Of a stretch of DNA of 64,000 bases, positions 17,773 to 25,969 are shown piece after piece. The DNA lies in assembly GCF_900143055.1 (NCBI RefSeq), contig NZ_FRCW01000010.1, positions 61,710 through 125,709 on the forward strand. Reading direction: 5' to 3'. How positions within the stretch are numbered: the stretch's first letter is position 1; the number at the start of each line of letters is the position of its first letter. Both the position numbers and the translations under genes were made by a program. Source of the stretch: Fibrobacter sp. UWR3 (lineage in GTDB: Bacteria; Fibrobacterota; Fibrobacteria; Fibrobacterales; Fibrobacteraceae). Below the pieces are notes generated by a model. The model was not told the DNA's origin, searched no databases, and saw only the letters and a list, made by a program, of their open reading frames with translations.

Positions 17773-18429
17773 CTACTTTTTGTCTTGCGGCACGAGCCTT
17801 TCCACAATGCGGAACAGGTCGTTGTAAATATCCAGAAAGTCTTCTACCCAAATCGGGTCGCGTTCACCCACCACCTGGAACGTTTCTTCGAGCGTATGGC
17901 GGGCATTGTACGGGCCCACAAGCGTGCCCGCGGGCTGCACGAAGGTACCGGAACGGTAATCGCTTGAGGCAAGGCGCGCCCTGTACGAACGGCGCAGGCG
18001 GGCAATCAGAGCGCCGCGGAGCGCAAGCAGTTCCTGGTGAGCGTCAAGAATGTTGTTTTCCGCAATCCACTTTTCCACCAGGTCCAAACGACGCGAGATG
18101 GCATCCCGTTCCATGGAAGGCACGAGCATCTTCTTGTCGGTAAGCGTTTTGCGAACCTGCGCGATTATACCCCGGAGCATGTCTGCATTCCAGAACATCA
18201 TGGGGTTCTTTTCCATCGCGGAACTTTCTGCCACCTTCGGGGTATGCGTTTCCACCCAGCGCACTAGTTTATCCAAAACCATGCGTGCCTCGGGTTCGCG
18301 ATCCACGGCGATGTATTCACCCGCGCGCGTCAGGAGATTTTCGGCATAGGCCATACGCCAATGCGGCATCGTCCCCGTCTTGCGGATAGAATCAATCGAT
18401 CGCCTTATGGAATCAACGCGTTCCTGCAT
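17773..18429 (-). CDS. Unknown protein, last gene of the MotA/MotB-like operon
   Basis: 218 residues, not recognised. Mostly alpha-helical and charged, no signal peptide or membrane segment: MQERVDSIRRSIDSIRKTG, then VLDKLVRWVETH, and ISRRLDLVEKWIAENN. Its ATG overlaps the stop of the MotB-like gene (TGATG), and GGAG lies 8 bases upstream, so it is translationally coupled. The context suggests a cytoplasmic partner of the MotA-like tail. No link to ZorC or ZorD can be seen by eye. Confidence 0.75.
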   Translation of the reverse strand: MQERVDSIRRSIDSIRKTGTMPHWRMAYAENLLTRAGEYIAVDREPEARMVLDKLVRWVETHTPKVAESSAMEKNPMMFWNADMLRGIIAQVRKTLTDKKMLVPSMERDAISRRLDLVEKWIAENNILDAHQELLALRGALIARLRRSYRARLASSDYRSGTFVQPAGTLVGPYNARHTLEETFQVVGERDPIWVEDFLDIYNDLFRIVERLVPQDKK

Positions 18430-19064
18430 CAATGCTTCTCCAGTCTAAGCGGAGTAACGCCAATTTCTACGCGACGGTTGAGGCGGCGGTGTTCTTCGGT
18501 ATCGTTCGGGTACTTGGGCTGGAATTCGCCGAAACCCGCTGCAAATATACGGTCGGAAGGGAACCCTTCCTTGATAAGCATCTTCACCACGTTCACGGCA
18601 CGTTCGGTAGAAAGGTTCCAGTTCGTGTAGGTGGTAGACCCGCTGAACGGGATATCGTCGGTAAAGCCGCTCACCATAATCACGTCGCCCGTATCGAGCG
18701 CGTCGAGCAGGCCCTTGCTGATTCCCTTGATAACACCCTCGCCTTCCGTAGTGAGCTTAGCGCCGTTTGTCGGGAAAAGGAACGATGCCTGAATCTGAAT
18801 CTTGCCGTCTTCGAGCGCGATAAGGCCCGCCTCGATAGAGGTCTGCAGGCTCTTCGCCAAAAGCGCATTGCGTTCGGCGGCAATCTTGCGCATTTCTTCC
18901 TGGCAGCTCAATACCTCTTCCTCGGTGCGGGTAAGGTCTTCCGCCTTCTGCTCCTTGAGGGTAGCCATGGCGACAAACGCAAGGATGAACAGCGACACGA
19001 GCGCGATGCCCAAGTCGGTATAGGCCATCCAGGGATTGCTGCCTTCTTCGCGACGTAAGCGCAT
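18429..19064 (-). CDS. MotB/OmpA-domain membrane protein (ZorB-like)
   Basis: 211 residues. A short cytoplasmic N-terminus is followed by a single membrane helix (about 16-38, AYTDLGIALVSLFILAF). Asp17 at its start corresponds to the ion-carrying Asp of MotB/ZorB. A coiled-coil linker (about 42-85) leads to a C-terminal OmpA/MotB peptidoglycan-binding domain with VSGFTDDIPF, NWNLSTERAVNVVKML and FGEFQPKYPN..RRLNRRVEI. Only 3 bases separate it from the MotA-like gene upstream, so the two should form an ion-driven stator-type complex. Confidence 0.88.
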   Translation of the reverse strand: MRLRREEGSNPWMAYTDLGIALVSLFILAFVAMATLKEQKAEDLTRTEEEVLSCQEEMRKIAAERNALLAKSLQTSIEAGLIALEDGKIQIQASFLFPTNGAKLTTEGEGVIKGISKGLLDALDTGDVIMVSGFTDDIPFSGSTTYTNWNLSTERAVNVVKMLIKEGFPSDRIFAAGFGEFQPKYPNDTEEHRRLNRRVEIGVTPLRLEKH

Positions 19065-19067
19065 ACC

Positions 19068-20774
19068 TTAGCCCTCTGCCTTCGGGGTTGCCTGCCTTGC
19101 GGCGCGTTGCGTCTGCTCGAGGACCTCCAGGAGGATTTCCTGAGTCTTGACCGCGTTTTCCATAAGCACTTCGCTTGCACGCTCGTGGAACGCTTCCAGA
19201 GACTGGTTGAGGTGTTCCACAAAGTTCTCTTCGTCTTCGTGTTCGGCAGTATCGCCGCTGAGCTTTTCGAGAATCGTCTCGAGGCCCGCACGGAGCATCT
19301 CGAGGTTCGCGCTGAGTTCGCTCTGGTTCACGCGCATGAGTTCTGCCGTTTCCACGATGTTTCCGCCAAGCGCGTCGGTCGCTTCCTTCTCCTTCACCAC
19401 GCGGTTGTCAATGCTCTCGGTAAGCGCCTTCTGGGCTTCAAGCAGCACGGCGGACGTATCGGAAAGTTTCTGGAACGCAGCGAGGATATCGGTCGAAAGC
19501 GCGCTGAGCTTTTCGGCAACGGACTGCGAAAGTTCGGCAGAACCCGCCTGCGCCTTCTCTGCCACCTGGAGAGCCACGTTCTTGAGCGTTTCGAGGCCTT
19601 CCTTCTGAGCATCCACATTCGCGCTCGTCTCGGACGCGAGTTTGTCCATAAAGGTTTTCCACTGGTCGTCGGACTGCTTGACCTGAGCGGCAACAGATTC
19701 GGCGATGTTCTTTACCGCGCCATCCATCGACTTCTCGGTAGATGCGGCAACGCCCGAAAGACCATCCTTCACGCTTGCAGAGATTGTATCCAGGCTAGAG
19801 TTCAGGCCAGAAGAAATCGCATTCAGTTTTTCGTCCAGCTTGGAAGGCAGGGATTCCACGGAGGCCTGGAGGTTCTTCATGTAGTCGTTCAGCGGATTGA
19901 GCGCATTAGCGACATCCGCACCCACAGTACCGCCCAGGTTGCCAAGCGTGCCTTCCAGTTTTGCAACCATCGAGCCGAGGTCAGAATTCAGCTTGGCGGT
20001 TGTCGAAGAAAGTTCCTCGCCCACCTTGGAAACAATACCATTCAGCCCCTGTTGTACAGAAGCGGCCACAGCGGACAGGTTCTTCTCGACAGAATCGAAC
20101 AGGCGACCAAGTTCATCCTTGCTCTTCTCGTTCTCGCCCGCAGATTCGCCCTGCAGGCCAAGCGTAAGCGTATCGAGGCGAGCGATAAACGCATCGCGCG
20201 AATTCAGGAAAAGCCCGCGGGAAGCGCCGAGCACGAGGGCAGCAAACAGGCCGCAAAGGCTAGTACCGAAAATGCCCTTCATGTTGCCGAACAGCACCTG
20301 GATGGTATCGAGCGTGCCCTGCGTGGAGGAATTGTCGATAGCAACACCCGCAGTAGCGACAGAATACATGAGGCCGAAGAACGTACCCATAAGGCCGAGG
20401 AGAATCACCGTACCGCCCGAGCTGCGCGGAGTAGAAACCGTCGCATTGTTCGAAAGCACCTCGAACGCAATCGCGGAATCTAGACGCACGCCCTTGCCCA
20501 TCAGGTCGCGGGCAAGCTTGAGGCGGCGCGCCACAATGCCTTCGCCGGCAACAGCATACATGCCCGACCTTTCGCAGGATTCTATCTCGGCTTCTTCGCA
20601 ACGGATACTCTTGAGAGCAGAAAGCAACTTGAACTGGTCGATAAAGAACACTGCAAATATTGCCGCCATTATAATCCAGCCGAAGAGCGGGGCTCCGAAG
20701 TAGAGGGCGCCCGCAACCAGTACAAGCAGTCCGACGACGGTAAGAACCAGAATCGAGTTATATGCGTTCTTCAT
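19068..20774 (-). CDS. MotA/TolQ/ExbB-family proton-channel protein with long coiled-coil tail (ZorA-like)
   Basis: 568 residues. Two hydrophobic helices lie at about 6-47 and two more at about 118-147 (GGTVILLGLMGTFFGLMYSVAT) and 167-190 (GIFGTSLCGLFAALVLGAS), as in MotA/ZorA. From about 215 to 560 it is a long, Ala/Ser/Leu-rich, coiled-coil cytoplasmic tail with recurring SVKDGLSGVAAST-type segments. That tail is far longer than in MotA, TolQ or ExbB and is typical of ZorA. Start supported by AAGGA. Pairs with the MotB-like gene downstream. Confidence 0.87.
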   Translation of the reverse strand: MKNAYNSILVLTVVGLLVLVAGALYFGAPLFGWIIMAAIFAVFFIDQFKLLSALKSIRCEEAEIESCERSGMYAVAGEGIVARRLKLARDLMGKGVRLDSAIAFEVLSNNATVSTPRSSGGTVILLGLMGTFFGLMYSVATAGVAIDNSSTQGTLDTIQVLFGNMKGIFGTSLCGLFAALVLGASRGLFLNSRDAFIARLDTLTLGLQGESAGENEKSKDELGRLFDSVEKNLSAVAASVQQGLNGIVSKVGEELSSTTAKLNSDLGSMVAKLEGTLGNLGGTVGADVANALNPLNDYMKNLQASVESLPSKLDEKLNAISSGLNSSLDTISASVKDGLSGVAASTEKSMDGAVKNIAESVAAQVKQSDDQWKTFMDKLASETSANVDAQKEGLETLKNVALQVAEKAQAGSAELSQSVAEKLSALSTDILAAFQKLSDTSAVLLEAQKALTESIDNRVVKEKEATDALGGNIVETAELMRVNQSELSANLEMLRAGLETILEKLSGDTAEHEDEENFVEHLNQSLEAFHERASEVLMENAVKTQEILLEVLEQTQRAARQATPKAEG

Positions 20775-20782
20775 GTTTATCC

Positions 20783-21697
20783 TTAATTTTTAGCCTCGGC
20801 CGAGGCCGTTGTTTCAAACAAGTTCAATTGACCACGGGAGAACCCGCGGAGGAAAACAGACCACTTGTCGTGATACCAATCTATAATATAGAGTGTCAAG
20901 TCACGCGCGTAGTCACAAAATTCATCGGTAAAAGCGAGGAAGCCGTTCTCGTAGGCGTAGTGCGGGTTCCAGAACCTGCCCACATTACGCGCACAAGATG
21001 CGGCGCTGCGGTAATAGCGCTGCGGCCCCTTGCCCGTGAAGGCAAGCGCAAAGTGCTTTTTGGCAAGCACATTGAGCGAAGAACGCAACGACGTAATCAT
21101 CGCGTTCTCCTTGTCGCGGAGCGAGGATTCCAGACACGGGAGCAACTTGGATACCGCATCCACGGCACTCTCGGAATGCCAGTACTTGCACAACTTTTCT
21201 TGCAGCTGCATCACGCGGCCGTGCATGCGCACGAACAGCGGTTCGGCATCGCTCACCAACAGGTGTATGGTCGCAGAATAGAAAGCGTTTATATCCTGCT
21301 TGTTGTTCTTGACCGTAAGGGCCCAGCCCTTCTCCTCGTCGTGATGGATAAAGTCGCCGCCTTCAAGCAGCAGGCGCAAGACCTCATCGGTCGAAAAGCG
21401 CTGCATCCACTTGGCACGGAACTCGTCATAAAGCTTGTTCGCCGCTTCGGCAATCTGCGGGAAGCTCGTATCCGCAAGTTTCCACGCCGTCTCGCTAAAC
21501 GATATCTGCTCGGAATTGCCTACAGAAGGGTCCAGGTTGTTGAGCATCGCGTCTAGGTGTTCGAACAAGGCGATGGACCAGGTAACCATCATGGACTGCG
21601 AAAGTTCCGCCACCATAGACGAACGGTTCGGGCAGGCATTCAGGCGAATGCTTGCACCGGTCATCTTGCGTATGGAACGACGGAACGATTCTTCCAC
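20783..21697 (-). CDS. Unknown protein in the MotA/MotB-like operon
   Basis: 304 residues, not recognised. Mostly helical with no signal peptide or membrane helix; rich in aromatic residues near the end (FWNPHYAYENGFLAF, YIIDWYHDKWSVFLRG). GTG start with AAGGGG 5 bases upstream and only 9 bases after the beta-helix gene's stop, so co-translated. Its size would fit a cytosolic partner that senses or couples to the MotA-like tail. Similarity to ZorC was considered but not seen. Confidence 0.72.
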   Translation of the reverse strand: MEESFRRSIRKMTGASIRLNACPNRSSMVAELSQSMMVTWSIALFEHLDAMLNNLDPSVGNSEQISFSETAWKLADTSFPQIAEAANKLYDEFRAKWMQRFSTDEVLRLLLEGGDFIHHDEEKGWALTVKNNKQDINAFYSATIHLLVSDAEPLFVRMHGRVMQLQEKLCKYWHSESAVDAVSKLLPCLESSLRDKENAMITSLRSSLNVLAKKHFALAFTGKGPQRYYRSAASCARNVGRFWNPHYAYENGFLAFTDEFCDYARDLTLYIIDWYHDKWSVFLRGFSRGQLNLFETTASAEAKN

Positions 21698-21706
21698 ATC
21701 TACCCC

Positions 21707-22426
21707 TTAGAAACCAGTCTCTATGCGGTGCCAGACGCTCCGGCTTACGCGCTTGCCGCTACCCGCAAGTTCATCGGATTCCTTACGGACATCCGATTCG
21801 AGATTGTCCTTGATCATGGACTTGTCGCCATTGAAGTCCCCGCCCGCTTCCAGGTAGAGACCATAGACGTTGCCCGAAATCTTCGTGTCAGCAGAAATCA
21901 CCTTGCCCGCACGGACAGAAAGCGCGAACCTGTTGCGCACGAAATCGCAACGCGCGAGAAACACCTCGGGAACGTCGTCGACCCAGAGGCCGTAGTAGTT
22001 GTTCACGAACTTCACGTTCTCGAAAATCCCGCGGGAACGGAATACCGTATTGCGGAATGCGTTTTCTACCACGAAGTTCTTGACCTCGAAGGGGCGGTTC
22101 GTCGAAACAAAATGGAGCCCGTTCCAGCTCTCGCTAGAATCGGCACTGCGGAACACGACCGGCTTGGACTCGCTCCCGAGGATATGCACCGGACCGCGGA
22201 CCGTAATCTTCGCGTATTCACCCATGAGCACGGTAACCCCCGGCTCAATAAACAGCGTGTCGGCGGCAGAAATCACGATTCCCTGTTCAAGCACGTAAGG
22301 GCTGTCCTTCTCCGTCAGGCGGACCGCGCCGTTCTCCGGGTGCGGGAACGGCATGTCGCTCGCAATAACCGCGACTGCCAGCAGAAGCGTACCACAAATG
22401 ACTTGCCTTAAACCGCACCTGAACAT
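21707..22426 (-). CDS. Exported right-handed parallel beta-helix protein
   Basis: 239 residues. N-terminal signal peptide (MFRCGLRQVICGTLLLAVAV). From about 45 to 215 it has short repeats with a beta-helix look: DTLFIEPGVTVLMG, AKITVRGPVHILG, GLHFVSTNRPFEVKNFVV, FENVKFVNNYYGLWVD, CDFVRNRFALSV, TKISGNVYGLYL. Such folds often bind polysaccharide or act as passive scaffolds. Its start overlaps the upstream stop by one base (TAATG). In the periplasm it could contact the OmpA domain of the MotB-like protein (inference). Confidence 0.78.
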   Translation of the reverse strand: MFRCGLRQVICGTLLLAVAVIASDMPFPHPENGAVRLTEKDSPYVLEQGIVISAADTLFIEPGVTVLMGEYAKITVRGPVHILGSESKPVVFRSADSSESWNGLHFVSTNRPFEVKNFVVENAFRNTVFRSRGIFENVKFVNNYYGLWVDDVPEVFLARCDFVRNRFALSVRAGKVISADTKISGNVYGLYLEAGGDFNGDKSMIKDNLESDVRKESDELAGSGKRVSRSVWHRIETGF

Positions 22427-23256
22427 TAGAACTCGCTCCTCAGCTTGATTTTCTGGAGGATGTGCATGTCGGGAATGACGCTACCCGCAACGAGGTCCGT
22501 CACGTTCACGTGGCCCTGAAGGTCGAGATTCACCGTAGAGATAACGCCATGCGTCATATCGAACAGGATAGAACCCGTACCGACAATGAATCCCTTGCTT
22601 TCCATCTGCACGTTCGCGCTGGAATCTGCAACCTCGCGGTACTTGACGTTCATACCAATCTTTGCCATCTGGGCGCCATCGTGCATGAACACTTCCTCGA
22701 GCGTAAACGACTTGTAGACCGAGGTCGTCTTGCCGCTTTCGGGAATCTGCACCTCGCGTTCCCATGTGGAACCGACCTTCGTGGGGGTGCCCGGAAGAAT
22801 CGGCTGCACCTTCATGAACAGCTTGAGCAGGTTGAGTTCCTCGGTACCCGGTTGGAGAGCCACGTCTTCGACAGCAGGTTCACTCACGGAACCGTCGGGA
22901 GCCATCTTGTACTGGAAATGCTGGGTGAGCAGGTACTTCTGGATGTAGAGGTAGTCTTCCACGGTACGCTTGTCGCTCTTGTACTCGACAGAATCAATTT
23001 TCATCTCGAAACGGCCCGAACCGTTGTCATAGGCAACCAGTTCGGAAAGCGTGGCCTGCACCTTCAGGTGCGTTTCCATCGCCTCGGGGACGGTTACGCC
23101 GGAATCGCTCGGGAGCATGGCATCGAGCGAGGATTCCAGGAAATACTTTTGGACGGGAGCGTTCTCGGTATTGAACGCCAGGGAAACTTCATTGCTATCG
23201 CAAGAACACAAGAAAAGGAGCGCCGCAGAAGAAGCGCAAAATTTGATAAAATTCAT
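22426..23256 (-). CDS. Lipoprotein of unknown function, first gene of the MotA/MotB-like operon
   Basis: 276 residues. MNFIKFCASSAALLFLCSC is a lipoprotein signal ending in lipobox LCSC. The mature part is beta-rich with no family I can name; it has GTEELNLLKLFMKVQPILPG and VGSTWEREVQIPESGKT. The ATG ending at 23256 is preferred over a start 13 codons earlier because only it gives a proper signal peptide. Co-transcribed with the beta-helix gene (one-base overlap). Confidence 0.75.
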   Translation of the reverse strand: MNFIKFCASSAALLFLCSCDSNEVSLAFNTENAPVQKYFLESSLDAMLPSDSGVTVPEAMETHLKVQATLSELVAYDNGSGRFEMKIDSVEYKSDKRTVEDYLYIQKYLLTQHFQYKMAPDGSVSEPAVEDVALQPGTEELNLLKLFMKVQPILPGTPTKVGSTWEREVQIPESGKTTSVYKSFTLEEVFMHDGAQMAKIGMNVKYREVADSSANVQMESKGFIVGTGSILFDMTHGVISTVNLDLQGHVNVTDLVAGSVIPDMHILQKIKLRSEF

Positions 23257-23300
23257 ACCTTGAATGTAGTAAATAGTTGGCAGTTGGCTGCCCACAGAAC

Positions 23301-23840
23301 TTAGTTCTGGGGGCCCTTGTTGCCAGAATCGCCCTTTTCAAGTCGCATCCGCTGGAAGAAGGCCTTCAGCAGGCCCAGGCACTCGTCAGCGAGCACTCCG
23401 CCCACAACTTCGACCTCGCGCTTGAGGGCGTTGTTCGAGATTACGTCTATGGTCGTGCCGCAACCGCCAAAGCGGGTATCCGGAGAGCCGTAGACCACGC
23501 GGGAAACGCGGCTGTTGAGGATAGCCCCCGCGCACATCGGGCAAGGTTCGAGCGTTACATACAAAGTACAGCCGTCCAGGCGCCAGTTTTCAAGCTTGCC
23601 CGCGGCAGTCCCGATGGAAAGGATTTCGGCATGGGCGGTGGCGTCCCTCAGCATCTCAATCTGGTTATGGCCCTTCCCTATCACCACGCCGTCCTTCACG
23701 ATAACGCAACCGATGGGAATTTCCTTCTCATCGAAAGCCTTCTCCGCCTCGCGAAGCGCCATGCGCATATAACGTTGATCCAATTCGGAATTAGAATTTC
23801 GGATTTCGGAGTTTTTAGTAGAAAGTTCTTCCATATTCAT
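23301..23840 (-). CDS. tadA: tRNA adenosine deaminase (TadA-type)
   Basis: Converts A34 to inosine in tRNA-Arg(ACG). 179 residues. Catalytic zinc site: TAHAEIL and LEPCPMCAGAIL; also IPIGCVIVKDG and YGSPDTRFGG. A Shine-Dalgarno (AGGAG) before the ATG ending at 23840 argues for that start. About 20 residues of N-terminal extension (STKNSEIRNSNSELDQ) are then translated from heptamer repeat R7a, which is unusual for TadA. Otherwise M25 at 23768 would be the start. Confidence 0.92.
   Translation of the reverse strand: MNMEELSTKNSEIRNSNSELDQRYMRMALREAEKAFDEKEIPIGCVIVKDGVVIGKGHNQIEMLRDATAHAEILSIGTAAGKLENWRLDGCTLYVTLEPCPMCAGAILNSRVSRVVYGSPDTRFGGCGTTIDVISNNALKREVEVVGGVLADECLGLLKAFFQRMRLEKGDSGNKGPQN
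23782..23810. repeat. Heptanucleotide repeat R7a (ATTTCGG), within tadA
   Basis: AATTCGG AATTAGA ATTTCGG ATTTCGG, translated as the N-terminal extension of TadA if the upstream start is used. Confidence 0.7.
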
Positions 23841-23844
23841 TTGC

Positions 23845-23877
23845 TCCTAATTCATAATTCCGCATTCCTAATTCCTA
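23845..23877. repeat. Heptanucleotide repeat R7b (TCCTAAT), tadA/ahbD junction
   Basis: TCCTAAT TCATAAT TCCGCAT TCCTAAT TCCTA, opposite in sense to R7a. It contains the tadA Shine-Dalgarno (ATTAGGA read on the minus strand) and ends within the ahbD stop codon. Confidence 0.75.
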
Positions 23878-24864
23878 CAGCCCTCTCCCGTAGGCGCAGT
23901 AAGAGTCTTCTTGCATGTAGTCGCCGTCGTGGTAGTAAGCGGCTCGGGCGCGGCAGCCGCCACAGCGGTCGTTGAACTTGCACTTGCCGCAGGCACCGGA
24001 ATAGGCCTTGGTGCGGAGCTTCTTGAACACATCCGCATTCGCCCAGATTTCGTCGAAAGGCGTGTCGTGCACATCGCCAGCCTCTTCCATCATGTAGGCG
24101 CAGGGGCGCACCTTCCCGATGGGGCTTACGATGCAGTAGTCGATACCGGCAAGGCAGCCACGGCTGTAGCGGGTCTTGATATCCAATTGGTCTGCAATGC
24201 GCAGGAACTGCGGAGCGCAGGTGGGTTTGACGGGGATACCGAGCGTGCGGCTCTTTTCCATAATCTTGCGGAGCAGGCCTTCGTATTCGGCAACGCGCAG
24301 GGCGTGGCCTTCAATTTCCTTGCCGCGACCCACGGGAATCAAGAAGAAAATCTGGTGGTTCACCGCACCGATTTCCTTGACCCAGTTCATGATGTCAAAA
24401 ATTTCGTTCTGGTTCCAGTCCATGATGGTCGTGTGGATTTGGAACGGGAGGCCCGCCGCCTTGCAATTCTCGATGCCCATCATCGTGAGTTCGAAGGCGT
24501 TCGGGAGCCCGCGGAAGTCGTTGTGGCGCTTAGGGTCGATACTGTCGATGCTGATGCCCATCGCCATGGCGCCCGCCTTCTTGAGTTCAAAGGCCAGGTC
24601 GTGCGTGATGAGCGTGCCGTTGGTGCCGAACACCGGGCGAAGTCCCTTGCTCGAGGCGTGTGCCACCAGTTCCACGATGTCCGGGCGGGTCATCGGCTCG
24701 CCACCGCTAAAAATCATGATCTTGAACCCCGCCTTCGCGATTTCGTCAATCAGCTTGAGGGCCTCCGGCGTCGTGAGTTCTGCAGCCTTGTTCTCGCCCG
24801 CGTCCTGGTAGCAGTGCTTGCAGGTCAGGTTACACTTGTTGGTGGTCATCCAAGATACTATCAT
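23875..24864 (-). CDS. ahbD: Radical SAM/SPASM haem b synthase, AhbD-like
   Basis: Last enzyme of the siroheme-dependent haem route: oxidative decarboxylation of the two propionates of Fe-coproporphyrin III to vinyl groups. 329 residues. The radical SAM site is CNLTCKHCY (first Cys about residue 11), with FSGGEPMTRPD for SAM. A C-terminal SPASM region has RGCLAGIDYC, GKVRPCAYM and CGKCKFNDRCGGCRARA, resembling AhbD more than NirJ or peptide maturases. It lies 20 kb from ahbAB-ahbC but in the same window, which completes the pathway. Assignment by pattern only; another SPASM function is possible. Confidence 0.75.
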   Translation of the reverse strand: MIVSWMTTNKCNLTCKHCYQDAGENKAAELTTPEALKLIDEIAKAGFKIMIFSGGEPMTRPDIVELVAHASSKGLRPVFGTNGTLITHDLAFELKKAGAMAMGISIDSIDPKRHNDFRGLPNAFELTMMGIENCKAAGLPFQIHTTIMDWNQNEIFDIMNWVKEIGAVNHQIFFLIPVGRGKEIEGHALRVAEYEGLLRKIMEKSRTLGIPVKPTCAPQFLRIADQLDIKTRYSRGCLAGIDYCIVSPIGKVRPCAYMMEEAGDVHDTPFDEIWANADVFKKLRTKAYSGACGKCKFNDRCGGCRARAAYYHDGDYMQEDSYCAYGRGL

Positions 24865-24905
24865 ATTTACCTAAAATTGAGTGGTCGTTGCGCAAACGGC
24901 AATAA

Positions 24906-25292
24906 CTAGAATCCAAAGCCGTCAACACCGGCGAGCAAGTCGTCGCAAGATTCTTCTGCGGAATCTTCCTCGTAGAAATAGGCCGTGTATGGCACACCGC
25001 TAAGCTTACCTTCACACACCTTCTTTGCGCCACCAGGGCAAACGGAACCCAGCGTGCCCGCATTCTCGATAGATTCAAGAGCCTTGGCCATCTCGTTCGC
25101 CTTACCGCAGGCACTCTCAATCTTGGCCTGGTCAAAGGATTCCGCACAAATGTGAATGTTACCGAGAACGCCAAGATCGAGGTCGACGTTGCAAGAATAC
25201 GTGCTCTCGGGTGCGCTCGAGGAATCGTCATCGCCACAGGCAGTGAAAACAGCGGCAGCGGCAACCAGCAGTCCAACCAAAACCTTCTTCAT
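24906..25292 (-). CDS. Small Cys-rich lipoprotein of unknown function
   Basis: 128 residues. Signal MKKVLVGLLVAAAAVFTAC with lipobox FTAC, then a short Asp/Ser linker. The mature part has six to seven Cys (SCNVDL, HICAESF, SACGK, VCPGGAKKVCEG, ESCDDLL). Start at the ATG ending at 25292 with AAGGA upstream. A promoter-like TATATTTG lies at 25329 to 25322. The adjacent upstream gene (25376-25799) encodes a relative sharing GSxCPGGAxKxC and the FYxxxxxExxCxxLL end, so this is a tandem pair. Confidence 0.75.
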   Translation of the reverse strand: MKKVLVGLLVAAAAVFTACGDDDSSSAPESTYSCNVDLDLGVLGNIHICAESFDQAKIESACGKANEMAKALESIENAGTLGSVCPGGAKKVCEGKLSGVPYTAYFYEEDSAEESCDDLLAGVDGFGF

Positions 25293-25375
25293 ATCCAATC
25301 CTTTGTTAAAGACTCTTTGCCCAAATATAAAAAAAGACCCGGACAAAGCCGGGTCCCAGTTTCGTTCAACAAGCC

Positions 25376-25799
25376 TTACTTCTTGGCAGCCTTCTTGAGC
25401 GCCTTCATGTAGTACTCGTCATCGTCCGGTGTGAAGCCGTAATCGTCTTCGTCATCGTAATCTTCTTCATCCGAGAGAAGTTCTTCACAAGTAGCTTCAT
25501 TAGCGGCAGAGGTGTAGAAGAAGAACGTTCCAGTAATGCCGTCGCTCGTGCCAGTGCAGGTCTTCACAGCGCCACCCGGGCAGCCAGAACCGATAGTGCC
25601 TTCGCCCAAGCCCATGGATTCTTCCTTGACGTCTCTGCACACATCTGCGACAGCAGCGTCGGAAGATTCCGTACATGCATAGCTGACACCCAGAACCTTG
25701 ATTTCACAAGAAGTGACATCGGAGGTATCAGAGGATTCACAGGCTGTGAAAAGAGAAGCTGCAGCGAAAGCTGCAGCCGAGGAGGAGAAGTTTTTTCAT
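25376..25799 (-). pseudogene. Second Cys-rich lipoprotein, frameshifted at an A6 tract after the start codon
   Basis: From the ATG at 25799-25797 (AAAGGACgtaatt upstream) the frame hits a stop after 20 codons. Dropping one A from the A6 tract (25796-25791) would give a clean lipoprotein signal, MKNFSSSAAAFAAASLFTAC, continuing in frame through TSCEIKVLG, CRDVKEES, GSGCPGGAVKTC to an acidic tail rich in Asp, Glu and Tyr. The downstream frame is intact for 140 codons and is homologous to the neighbouring lipoprotein. Either a recent frameshift, slippage-based phase variation, or a sequencing error. Confidence 0.7.
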
Positions 25800-25969
25800 A
25801 ATTACGTCCTTTTTTTTTCGTGTGTATAGAATATAATAAAAAAAAACTTAACAAACGTTAAAAAATTTGTTTTTTTTGTTGTACAAGACGAAAACACTCT
25901 AAAAAATTTTCAAAAAACGGCAAAAAAAACTATTTTTTACGCGTTAAAAAACAATAATCAAAGGTTTTC
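25800..25969. other. AT-rich divergent intergenic region
   Basis: Poly-A/T-rich; contains TTAACAAACGTTAA (25849-25862), a -10-like TATATTCTAT for the minus-strand lipoprotein gene, and the leader of fabF. No gene seen. Confidence 0.4.

Noticed and set aside
17773..21697. A complete Zorya anti-phage system
   Set aside because: Only ZorA/ZorB-like genes are recognisable. No SNF2-type helicase (ZorD), HNH protein (ZorE) or clear ZorC; flanking genes are a lipoprotein and a beta-helix protein instead.
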